64,000 nucleotides of DNA, from assembly GCA_021234535.1 (NCBI GenBank), contig CM037830.1, forward strand, positions 33,577,405 through 33,641,404, written 5' to 3'. Within the stretch, counting starts at the first letter, position 1. Each line of letters starts with the position of its first letter. Source of the stretch: Stichopus chloronotus (lineage: Eukaryota > Echinodermata > Holothuroidea > Aspidochirotida > Stichopodidae). The notes below the pieces were generated by a model. It was not told where the DNA came from, made no database searches, and saw only the letters and a program-made list of their open reading frames with translations. This document shows, one piece after another, positions 39,701 to 49,652 of this stretch. The position numbers and the translations under genes were made by a program.

Positions 39701-39966
39701 CAGCTCATGTCACTTTTAATTGTTGCTAAGAGTGCACTTCCAACAACAAAGACTTGGGACTGACTGACATGTTTACATTTGGAGAGTATGCCTTACTGTA
39801 CAGTATATCTTAGCAAGTGAAATTATATAAACTGACCAGTCTAGGAATAGCCTACTTGGACCAATGTTAAAACCTATAAAAGTGACAGAGCCAAGTAAAA
39901 AAATAGGCTTAAATTCACTGAAAAGTAAACTATGTATTCAGTCTTCGTTGCAGGCTGGAATGGATC
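36761..39966. other. Intergenic sequence with diverged repeat fragments
   Basis: Holds a half copy of the foldback family (37697-37850), a short dispersed repeat (38377-38470; compare 30147-30235), C-rich tracts at about 38939-38955 and 39063-39078, and at 39468-39560 a relative of 10775-10860. No gene was recognised. Confidence 0.45.
37697..37850. repeat. Half copy of the foldback element family
   Basis: Starts AAAAGAATAGTTCAGA and continues with blocks also found in the 23393-23951 element: TTGATATGTTAAAGAG, ATTCTGGTGAAACTTCCATT and GGTTCTCGAGATAT. The mirror arm was not found, so it is a truncated copy. Confidence 0.6.
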
Positions 39967-39970
39967 TTAA

Positions 39971-40022
39971 AGGGAAATGGGGGATTTAGACTACACCAAA
40001 ATGGCTTACAAGGAAAATAAAT
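39971..40022. mobile_element. Solo left end of the TTAA transposon family
   Basis: TTAA at 39967-39970 is followed by AGGGAAATGGGGGATTTAGA and CTACACCAAAATGGC, matching the first 50 bp of the copy at 29127. Similarity stops at about 40022. Confidence 0.6.
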
Positions 40023-40059
40023 TCAATTTCTTTTCTTATTCTTATTTATTTATTTCACT

Positions 40060-40316
40060 TACAATTTTTGTTGTAAATAACTATTGTAAAGTTTTGTTGT
40101 TCTGAAGTCACCTGATCTTCATTCCCAATTAGTTTAACTTTGTTTATTTTCTGTTGGACGTCACCTCAAGCTCTCTCAGAGCTTATGACGTCCCTTTCAT
40201 GTATGTGTATATAGTACTTAATAATTACGAAACAAGTAACCTATATAATTAAATCATTTGTATATATATACATGCGTGCGTGAATGAATAAACTCAAACT
40301 CAACTCAAACTCAATT
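40060..40316 (+). mobile_element. Probable 3' tail of a non-LTR retrotransposon or SINE
   Basis: The segment ends in GAATAAACTCAAACTCAACT and more ACTCAA-type repeats at about 40284-40316. Such microsatellite-like tails follow the 3' untranslated region of several LINE clades and dependent SINEs. No protein-coding part remains, so clade and 5' limit are unknown. Confidence 0.4.
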
Positions 40317-40331
40317 GTTGTTAAAACATAT

Positions 40332-43300
40332 ATTGAAAGATCAACACTTGACACAGGATTACATACTTGGTATCAGAAATTCCTACTGGAGGGTTGTCAC
40401 AAAAAATGCGACCATGATATCATAAAACTACTTAATGGATAACTAAGGTATCCGTAGACACATCGTTTTTTCGTCAAAAATTGTGATTTCGTCCCCTATA
40501 ATTTCGACACATTCGGATAAAATTTTGTAATGATTTAATCGATACTGTAACCTAACGAAGACTGAGATAAATGTCAATTGTTAATCATTCTATGTGATCG
40601 TGAAATTTCAGTATAGCCTTTTCGCATATTTTCACGGTAGGACCCTCTGTTCAAAGCCAATTGAGAGCTATAACATTAGGTCCAATTTACCGCAATATCG
40701 GTCTCCAAAAGGCCATTTTCCTGAGCTGTAACTAAGGATATTTTCTACGGTATCCTCGAATGGACTACACTATATACTGCAATCAGTCCCTTTTTACTGA
40801 CCGTGTGGTAATAATCTTATTTTATATTTTATACTCCAACCTATATTTTTTGAGATTATCCATATAATCAATGACATCAAAATAAACGTTTCAATCGACC
40901 ACTAAAGAAAACAATATGTTCCGTTAATTAGATCGAAATATAGGACAGCACATTGCTAGATACGTTAAAAAATGCTTTCTTGAATATAACGATTATGATC
41001 ATATGAGAAAGATTCCTCTGACATTTTGACAAAGTAATTTCAAGGTTACACATTTCAATTATGTCTACATAAAAATCTAATCTGATTCTCTTCCACCTCC
41101 CTGCTACTGATTTTTCATAATTTGACAGAACTTACACTTTCGTAGCCAATTAGTAAGTAACGTAATGTTACAAAAAAATAAATTGATATGTACGGTGGTT
41201 GTGTTCAAGAAGATGAAATTATTTGGATAACAATTTGAAGTGACCTCCCTTACCATTTTCTTTTTATTCGAATTGCAGCAGTTTTGTATACGTTCGTTGA
41301 AATAAAAAACGAAATACACCCAATAATAAGTCACCGTTCCACTTGAGAGTATGTATTTATACCACTATTTGTCTTATGCCCATGATTTTTTATCATTTAA
41401 AACTGGATAAATATATTTGAAGAAACATATCAATTTTGTATCTCACTCCCTATGTTGAAAAAATGAATAATCAAAATGTAAAGTATCGAAATCCATACTA
41501 GAATTACGCTTTATCTACAAAAGTTTAAGAAAATATCTTCCATATATTCCCTAATATTATAAAATTTCACCAGATTAACATCATTTTTTCTTGCCTGTAT
41601 TGAAAGATCAACACTTGACACAGATTTGATACTTGGTATCAGAAATTCCTACGGCAGGGTAGGTAACAGAAATTCCTACCGGAGGGTTGTCGGAAAAAAT
41701 GCGACCATGATATCATAAAACTACTTAATGGATAACTAAGGTATCCGTAGACACATCGTTTTTTCGTCAAAAATTGTGATTTCGTCCCCTATAATTTCGA
41801 CACATTCGGATGAAATTTTGTAACCATTTAATCTATACTGTAACCTAACGAAGACTGAGATAAATGCCAATTGTTTATCATTCTATGTGTTCGAGAAATT
41901 TTAGTATAGATTTTTCGCATATTTTCACGGTAGGACCCTCTGTTCAAAGCCAATTGAGAGCTATAACATTAGGTCCAATTTACCGCAATATCGGTCTCCA
42001 AAAGGCCATTTTCCAGAGCTGTAACTAAGGATATTTTCTACGGTATCCTCGAATGGACTATACTATATACTGCAATCAGTCCCTTGTTACTGACCGTGTG
42101 GTAATAATCTTATTTTATATTTTATACTCCAACCTATATTTTTTGAGATTATCCATATAATCAATGACATCAAAATAAACGTTATAATCGACCACTAAAG
42201 AAAACAATAAGTTCCGTTCATTAGATCGAAATATAGGACAGCACATTGCTAGATACGTTGACAAATGCTTTCTTGAATATAACGATTATGATCATATGAG
42301 AAAGATTCCTCTGACATTTTGACACAATAATTTCAAGGTTACACATTTCAATTATGTCTACATAAAAGTCTAATCTGATTCTCTCCCCCCTCCCTCCCTG
42401 CTACTGATTTTTCATAATTTGACAGAACTTACACTTTCGTAGTCAATTAATAAGTAACGTAATGTTACAAAAAAATAAATTGACATGTACGGTGGTTGTG
42501 TTCAAGAAGATGAAATTATTTGGATAATAATTTGAAGTGACCTCCCTTACCATTTTCTTTTTATTCGAATTGCAGCAGTTTCGTGTACGTTCGTTGAAAT
42601 AAAAAACGAAATACACCCAATAATAAGTCACCGTTCCACTTAAGAGTATATATTTATACCACTATTTGTCTTATGCCCATGATTTTTTATCATTTTAAAC
42701 TGGATAAATATATTTGAAGAAACATATCAATTTTGTATCTCACTCCCTATGTTGAAAAAATGAATGATCAAAATGTAAAGAACCGAAATCTATACTAGAA
42801 TCACGCTTTATCTACAAAAGTTTAAGAAAATATCTTCCATATATTCCCTAATGTTATAAAATTTCACCAGATTAACATCATTTTTTCTTGCCTGTATTGA
42901 AAGATCAACACTTGACACGGATTTGATACGTGGTATCAGAAATTCCTAAGGCATGGTAGGTATCAGAAATTCCTACCGGAGGGTTGTCGCAAAAAAGTGC
43001 GACGATGATATCATAAAACTTCTTAATGGATAACTAAGGTATCCGTAGACACATCGTTTTTTCGTCAAAAATTGTGATTTCGTCCCCTATAATTTCGACA
43101 CATTCGGATGAAATTTTGTAACCATTTAATCTATACTGTAACCTAACGAAGACTGAGATAAATGCCAATTGTTTATCATTCTATGTGTTCGAGAAATTTT
43201 AGTATAGATTTTTCGCATATTTTCACGGTAGGACCCTCTGTTCAAAGCCAACTGAGAGCTATAACATTAGGTCCAATTTACCGCAATATCGGTCTCCAAA

Positions 43301-43443
43301 AGGCCATTTTCCAGAGCTGTAACTAAGGATATTTTCTACGGTATCCTCGAATGGACTACACTATATACTGCAATCAGTCCTTTTTTACTGACCTTGTGGT
43401 AATAATCTTATTTTATATTTTATACTCCAACCTATATTTTTTG
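40332..43443. repeat. Tandem array of a 1.27-1.30 kb unit, about 2.4 copies
   Basis: The marker ATTGAAAGATCAACACTTGA begins at 40332, 41599 and 42896, giving periods of 1267 and 1297 bp. Copy 3 ends abruptly at about 43443 after 548 bp, in the CCTATATTTTTT segment. Copies are highly similar throughout. Copies 2 and 3 share a roughly 30 bp internal duplication around a GTAGGTA(A/T)CAGAAATTCC segment that copy 1 lacks, and share several substitutions, so they are closest relatives. A minus-strand frame conserved between copies 1 and 2 is cut short in copy 2 and looks incidental. No transposase or RT motif was seen, so this is satellite-like DNA or a tandemly duplicated unknown element. Confidence 0.88.
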
Positions 43444-44404
43444 GACATATATATTTTAAGACACGTTAAAATGACGGAAGTATTTAAATAAAAAATTGAA
43501 AATACCTAATTTAAGTAATGAAATCTATGATGGAATCACTCCCCACCCACAAAGCCGAGAAATATCTTATCCATATTCCCTGATATCATAAAAATGAGAT
43601 TAATACTCTCTTAAATCCTTAGACTGCAAAATGAAACTTTCAGATTTAAATTTTAGTCTTTCATAGTAGGGTAATACTGACTCCTCATGTGTGTTGTCCT
43701 AACCCTGAAAACTCTTTGAAAATACTGAAAATTTTACATCTATAAAAGACTAAAAAATTAAAGGATGACTGAAAATATACAATTTTTAGTCTATTAGATT
43801 AACAGGGTCAATCCAGGAAAGACTGAAAACTAAGACTTTCGGATTTATGTAGACGTTGAAATTTGAAATCGGTCAATTAAAATAAAACGTTCAGATTTAT
43901 TTTAATAACCGATTTACAATACAAATCTGTAAGACTTACAATGTCAATCTATTTGGATTTAAATTAAAGTACAATGGATCCATTCAGATGGAAACAAAAG
44001 GCCAGGGTGAAAGAATTCAGTGGAGCATATTTGTGCTTAAAATGATGCAAGAATACATATAGGGAAAAATGTTTTACCCAACTTAACTCATAAATTTAAT
44101 ACTTAATGATTTTTTCTTTTTAGGAAGACCAGCCTATAGTTAAAATCTTTCCATAATCTCCATAGCTTCCAGTTACATCATGTAAATCGGGAGGGGGGGG
44201 GGGGCACTATTCTCAGGGGGACACAATTGGTGTTCAAACTCATTCAAATCCAACCAGTAAAATATATGTTGCTGACTTCTTCCATAATATAAACACTAAA
44301 AGCTTGCCCTGGAGTTTCCATTCTAAAGACGGCATACCATGTTGTGCTTATCTTCATGCACTATACCACGGCTGCACCATGTCTGCTTGTATACGTTGTC
44401 TTAT
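43444..44404. other. Unassigned sequence after the tandem array
   Basis: AT-rich sequence with several near-inverted AGTCTTTCAGAT/AGACTAAAA-type words at about 43640-43880, and a G12-type run near 44192. No gene. Confidence 0.35.
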
Positions 44405-44827
44405 CATGGGCGTCAGCAGGTTTCAGAAAGTGAGGGGGACACTATACTATCTAAGCGGAGCGCCACCATTGGTTGGCGCGTAGCTACTTTTTTACTACTA
44501 AATTTTGGGTACATAAGACCCCCCTAGATCGCAGGAGACGGCCTTCCTGAGTCGTTTTTAGTTACATCAGAACCAGATCTGTAAGTTTTGTTTCACAAAA
44601 CTAAATTCCGACAGAAAGTACTGGTAGAAAGATGCCGCTCTGACACCAAGGGAGACGAATTACACAGCGTCCATCGCAATTGTGATAGAAATCGCTCATA
44701 TACATGTGACTTTTTTAATAACTGCTCTGAAAAGTGGGTGGGACAAAAGATATGATATCCCCTCCACTTTTGAAAGTGGGGGGGGGGGGACATGTCCCCC
44801 CTTGTTCCCCACCTGTTGACGCCCATG
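44405..44827. mobile_element. Non-autonomous inverted-repeat element with 8 bp target duplication
   Basis: The terminal repeats are CATGGGCGTCAGCAGG on the left and, read from the other end, CATGGGCGTCAACAGG on the right (15 of 16 bases). The element is flanked on both sides by TGTCTTAT (44397-44404 and 44828-44835), an exact 8 bp target duplication. Length is 423 bp, with G-rich runs just inside the ends and no coding capacity. An 8 bp duplication fits the hAT superfamily, though the CATGGG end differs from the usual CAGNG; class is inferred. Confidence 0.85.
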
Positions 44828-44835
44828 TGTCTTAT

Positions 44836-47484
44836 AGATTGCAGAGATTCTGCATAGATATAGCCTCTGTCGAGCCTTTCTGGCGGAAGTTTCTTTCACC
44901 TCCCTCTGGATGTTACCTCTGCTGTCATACTCCCCCTGTATACGCTACGCCCGATGCCGGCGCTGATGCATAATGCCACAGAATTGTAGTGGCCGTGACT
45001 CACTAAAAATGATACTTTTCAAATCGAAATGAATAAGGAGGGAAAGCAAATGGCAGAAAAGCCTTGACAAAGGCTAGCATAGATACTGATACTTGCAGTA
45101 GAGCAGTGAACCAGATAAGTTACCTACGATGGAAAACAAAAGGTGTCAACTTAAAGTGCGTTGGTGAAGTATGAACAGCATCAACCTAGAACTTTTAAGA
45201 GGAAAAATCTATGATACTTGCCAACATTCAGGGTTAGGACCACACACATGAACATGCCGATGCATTTTTTTTTGGGGGGGGGGGGCGAAGTATTTAGTAA
45301 GTTGGACATTGAACCCAAGAACCTCATTGTTTTGATAGAGGTCAAAAGTCATCTGAAGTTAGCTAGATGCATCGGTCAAGGTAAGAAAATATCGTAAAAA
45401 ACAAGCTGGAAAAAAGCAAGCTGAAGGTGATTAAACATTTAATATGTATTCAGTCATATTAAGTACATGCTACCCTATTGTTTTGTTGGACGTCAAATCC
45501 CATTTGAGGTTAGAAGAGGTGATCAATGTACATTAATCACATCTAAGTGGAGCTTACATAACACCAATTGAAACAAAACATTTGATTGTAAATTGATTTA
45601 CAACTGCTGATTATTCATTAGCGATGTGTAAGTTGAGCCCACTATATCGATTCAGCAAACTGGCAAGATGTAATGGCAAGTGACAGCCAATCCTCACATG
45701 TAACATCATACACGTTTATCTCTTCTCGAGAAGTACCCACCCTAACTGTTGTGGACTATCTGGCTATCAAGTCATGTTCTATCATGTAGATACGGTCCTC
45801 TCGAAACATGATTTTAGCACATTATTGAAATTCCGTGAGGACTAGACGCAAGTGAAATAGAGACGATGAAAGTCATTTGTCATATGGAGACTGAAAATAT
45901 AAAGCACCAATCAAACCACTAGGTGGGACTGCAAAGTGATTGACAGTCTTATTAATTGCCAACCTGCAGAGCCCAGCATTGATTAAACACAACCGACGTT
46001 TGGCTGTAACAGTGAGTTACCATAACGTTGAACCTTTATTATGTGCCAATGCACACTCAAATACTGCAGAAACGCGTGGTCATAGACGGACTTTCACTTG
46101 AGCTAAAACCCATTACATACATAATCAAGTTTACAGTAATGTATAAGTATTTTAAGTTTTTGTAAGCCAAGATATGGCCTCGACATGAACAAAATAGTCA
46201 ACCTATGGTGTCAGATACCCATTGTCGATAATCAACGCATATTCCCGAAGGTGTACTCCTCCTTGAGCCCTGACCCTCCTGAATGCCACAGTAGTCAACA
46301 AAAGTGGTAAAACTTTGCCTTCTCTACCCAATAATTTTTTAGCTACATTAAGACTGACTCACAATAACAATCAGCGTTTTTGTAACTTTCTTCACCTTAA
46401 TTTAGTGATAATTTATCTCTGCAAACCTAAAATGAATTCTTGACGGATTCAATAAAAATGTATTGTATTGTGAGTGAGCTAGCACATAGTTAACACATTT
46501 ATCGATTGTCAGTAAAGTTTATTGACATTTATCGCTGTTCCCCTTTTCCATCTGTCCACAATTACAAAAAAGAAGTTTTCCATAATTTTGGACACTTTGC
46601 AGATTTCTATGCTACTACATTTGGAGTATTTGAACCAAGTTCGTTATTCATCTTGGATAAAATATCTTTGAAGAACCATATACCCCCCATCACCCTCCCC
46701 GACTAGCGTTACAGTATGTTGGCTACAACAGAATCAACTTTTGTGAAAAACCACATTACTGTATTTACGTCACTGAATGCCATGTTTTCTGGTGATGCTC
46801 CATCTCTTCTTCTGGAACCAGTTCAGATTCTCTGTTGCTAACCTCATGATTTTCATAAAGACATCCCTTCAGAAGGGCAGCAGGCGTAGGTCAACCCCCA
46901 TCTTGGTAGTTCCTTGTTCTTTCACAATCAGGCGTAAGAAGTGAGCAAAATGTTTGGAAGACCACATGAAAATATTTGCTTTGTTGAACATAGTATTCCT
47001 ATAGTTATAAGGATAAAAACATGGATTTCATAGTTTCTCAATTTGTCTGATTGCTCAATTAATTGTGACAGCTGAACTCCATGCCGCCTACAATGCACAA
47101 TATGCACTGTGTGGAGTTCAGCACAATCTTCGACAAAAATAGATGGGACAGAATATCGTCGCTTTCCCAGTCAACATATATGGGAATCTTACGATAACGG
47201 TGCTTGCCAATTGAGGGAAAACTTTCATTTTGTCGGCTTTAACTTTAATTTGTGATTCATTTAGTAACCTTGCTCCTACAAGTTTTGCATGGGTGGGAGC
47301 TGAAAAGGGGAAAAATATATTTTTTTAAAATGATTTTCGATGGCATTGTCAAATTATACCATGGCATAATGAACTACTTCTTTCAGAGGGGCAGCATATA
47401 TTTGCCAGCAACTTTGTCAAAAGTCACACTTTGCTCAAGATTTAGTATTATTTGGTATTTCTCCTTTTATTGCAACCGGGAAGC
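44836..47484. other. Unassigned intergenic sequence
   Basis: No gene, RNA or repeat boundary recognised apart from a G-run near 45278. The 66- to 85-codon frames at 46506 and 47252 lack motifs. Confidence 0.4.
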
Positions 47485-47770
47485 ATCCACTCTGCAGTCT
47501 CATCAATAAATGCACCTGCACAAGCTTCCTCTCCTCAAAAGTCATGTATGTGAAGAGTAACGGAAGATGCATCACTTGAATTTTGGAAAGTTTGCATGAA
47601 AAAAATATTTTTGAGCTGCAACAAATAACTGATTTTCTATCTGTGAGAGACCTATTTCTTGGAAAGAAGATCTCTGTCTTTCCTTATTTTAGATGGTCTA
47701 TAGATCTATATCCACAAACATTGATTTTAAAAATATCATTGTATTCTGTAAAACAAAAGCCTTATTTCCT
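47485..47770. mobile_element. TTAA-family small DNA transposon, copy 3 (left end lost)
   Basis: Matches copies 1 and 2 from AGTCTCATCAATAAA through GGAAGATGCATCA and CAACAAATAACTGATT to the right end CTTATTTCCT, followed by TTAA at 47771-47774. The left ~60 bp seen in copy 2 are absent. Confidence 0.7.
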
Positions 47771-47774
47771 TTAA

Positions 47775-48474
47775 TTAACTTCTTTTTATTGGTAAGTTCC
47801 AACTTTTGTCGCTCCACTGAATTTGAAAACTTTGTTTGGTAGCAGACTACACTTATAATCAAAACTAATTTTTCTGAGAAGTTACTTTTGGCTAATGCCA
47901 TTGAAGTGACTGGATATTTAAATCCAACCACGGCTCAGTAGGCCTATGCAATCACGAGTTTTTATTATAAAGCAGAACTGCAAGTTGTGATTTGTATAGG
48001 AGAAAATGAACTTTTTCCAACTTGGTTATTGGGCTTTGGGCTCATTGCCCCATTGGCTGAAAACTGAATCAAACTTAACCGAGGCGGTGACTTAACAATT
48101 GTTGAACAGGACTTAAATTTCCTTGTCAGGCAAAGAGATACCCATGGGATCTCTTTCAAGGACCTCTAGTATGCATGTCCTTGTAAGCAAATCACTCTAT
48201 CTGGATAATTTGAAAAAAAAAAAATTCTCCTCCTAGCTACTCATCCGGCACTCCCCCCCCCCCTCCTTAGCCTGTAGGCCTATTTTACTGTAGGTTGATA
48301 GGTGCAGTTGTCGAAGAAAGTCAATTTTGCACCTTGATTGGGCGACTCAGAAGGGCAAACGTGATCCTTTTAGGCAAAGAGGAGGGGGCACGTAGGCCTG
48401 TGGACTGACTGATTTGAAATCCCACCTTAAGCCCTGGAAGGGTAACTTAAACCCCTCCCCATATACGCCGTCCC
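47775..48474. other. Unassigned sequence
   Basis: A C-run lies near 48252-48263. Two TAGGCCTA palindromes occur, at 47939 and 48275. No gene. Confidence 0.35.
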
Positions 48475-49352
48475 CAGTGGCGGCGCCAGAATGTCAGACT
48501 TGGAGAGGCAAACTGAGGGCAGAGGAAAATGTTGGGGGGCAAAGATTTTCTCCCGAAACCGAGCGCAAAGCTCGAGGCAGTGCGGGTGGGGTCCAGGGGC
48601 GAGCCTTAGGGCCCGTGGTGGGGTCCAGGGACAAGGCCTCGGTGGGGGACCAGGGGGAGAAGCCCCCGGAAGCTCTGAGGTTTTAGCATATCTCTGGGTG
48701 GAAAATTAAGTCCCAAGAGAGGTATATTATTTATTTTTATATTATTTATTTTTTTCGGTTGACCGTACTCCAAGGTTCCCAACTTTTTTCTTTGGGAATA
48801 CCATTTCACATTTACGCGGTGCCACCGAGTACACACACACACACATAGGCTACATACACTTCCATTCCAGTCACTTTATTCTATAAAAATGTGCAGTACT
48901 TACCAATAGTAATAAAAAGTGAGACCTACTATTAACACATTTATTATGATGCAGCCAATGACATTCCTATATTTAAGAAAACAACGACATTCCTATATTT
49001 AGGAAAACAACCACCTACCCGCCCTTCCCTTATGCTGGACGGTAAACATTTCAGAGAAAATTGGTCTGACCAGGCTGGCCACTTTTGAAGTGGCTACGGG
49101 TATGATATGAAAACTGGCAGCCTGTGAAACATAAATTAGGCATTTACCAATCATGGTTCCTCGGAAGCTGTTCTTATTCAGTCCAATGCCAATACATTGT
49201 TTTGTGATTAAATTAATTTTGGATGAGTACAAGATCTGATTGGGAAGGGTGAGAGCAAGTGGGGGGGGGGGGGGCAACTGGGGGGGGCAAGGAAACAGTC
49301 TGGAGGGGCAACTTTTCCCTCATCCCCCTCCCCCCGTAGCGCCGCCACGCCC
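48475..49352. mobile_element. hAT-like non-autonomous element just upstream of LTA4H
   Basis: The left end is CAGTGGCGGCGCCAGA at 48475. The right end, read as its complement, is CGTGGCGGCGCTACGG ending near 49349. CAGTGGCGG-type ends are characteristic of hAT elements. A TCCCCAG word lies at both edges (48471-48477 and 49354-49360), so either this is the target duplication or an imperfect 8 bp one sits just outside; the exact edge is ambiguous by a few bases. Inside are G-runs, a CA microsatellite at 48832-48847 and no transposase. The Gly/Pro-rich frames at 48414-48709 are artefacts of GC-rich sequence. Confidence 0.68.
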
Positions 49353-49360
49353 ATCCCCAG

Positions 49361-49493
49361 GCCCGGCGGGGTGGTAACTTGACTCAGAGTATTCTCAGAG
49401 TATCTGGCATATTACATGCTCTAATTACGGCCACTAGTCGTCTTCAGACCCTTGCATGGTGTTCTGCATCGACGCGGAACCAAAACATAAATC
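49361..49493 (+). promoter_or_regulatory. Short region between transposon and LTA4H start codon
   Basis: Only 133 bp separate the repeat from the ATG, so this must hold the 5' untranslated region, the proximal promoter, or the end of an upstream intron. A TGACTCA word, the classical AP-1 binding sequence, is at 49380-49386. No TATA box was seen. Function is inference from position. Confidence 0.3.
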
Positions 49494-49652
49494 ATGGACC
49501 GACGAGAAGACAAAGCATCGCTGTCCACTTCTTCTGATGACATTGTCACAGAGAATTTTGGGCTGCAATGGAATGTCAGATTTGATAAGAAAGTCATCTC
49601 AGGAGAGATCGTTCTAGATCTGAAAATACTTCGAGATGGTGTTTCACAGTTG
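49494..49652 (+). CDS. LTA4H: LTA4H coding exon 1
   Basis: The ATG at 49494 opens 53 codons and the exon ends in phase 0 at TTG before GTAATT. It reads [16 protein letters not shown], then [20 protein letters not shown], the first β-strands of the N-terminal domain. This start is chosen because the residue count to the first splice junction fits the family and no other upstream in-frame ATG gives similarity. Confidence 0.88.

Noticed and set aside
41104..42631. Minus-strand frame conserved in two copies of the tandem array
   Set aside because: Conservation follows the DNA repeat as a whole, and the second copy ends early; no evidence of selection on protein.
48414..48709. Gly/Pro/Arg-rich frames in the GC-rich repeat
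   Set aside because: They lie inside the hAT-like element and owe their openness to base composition.
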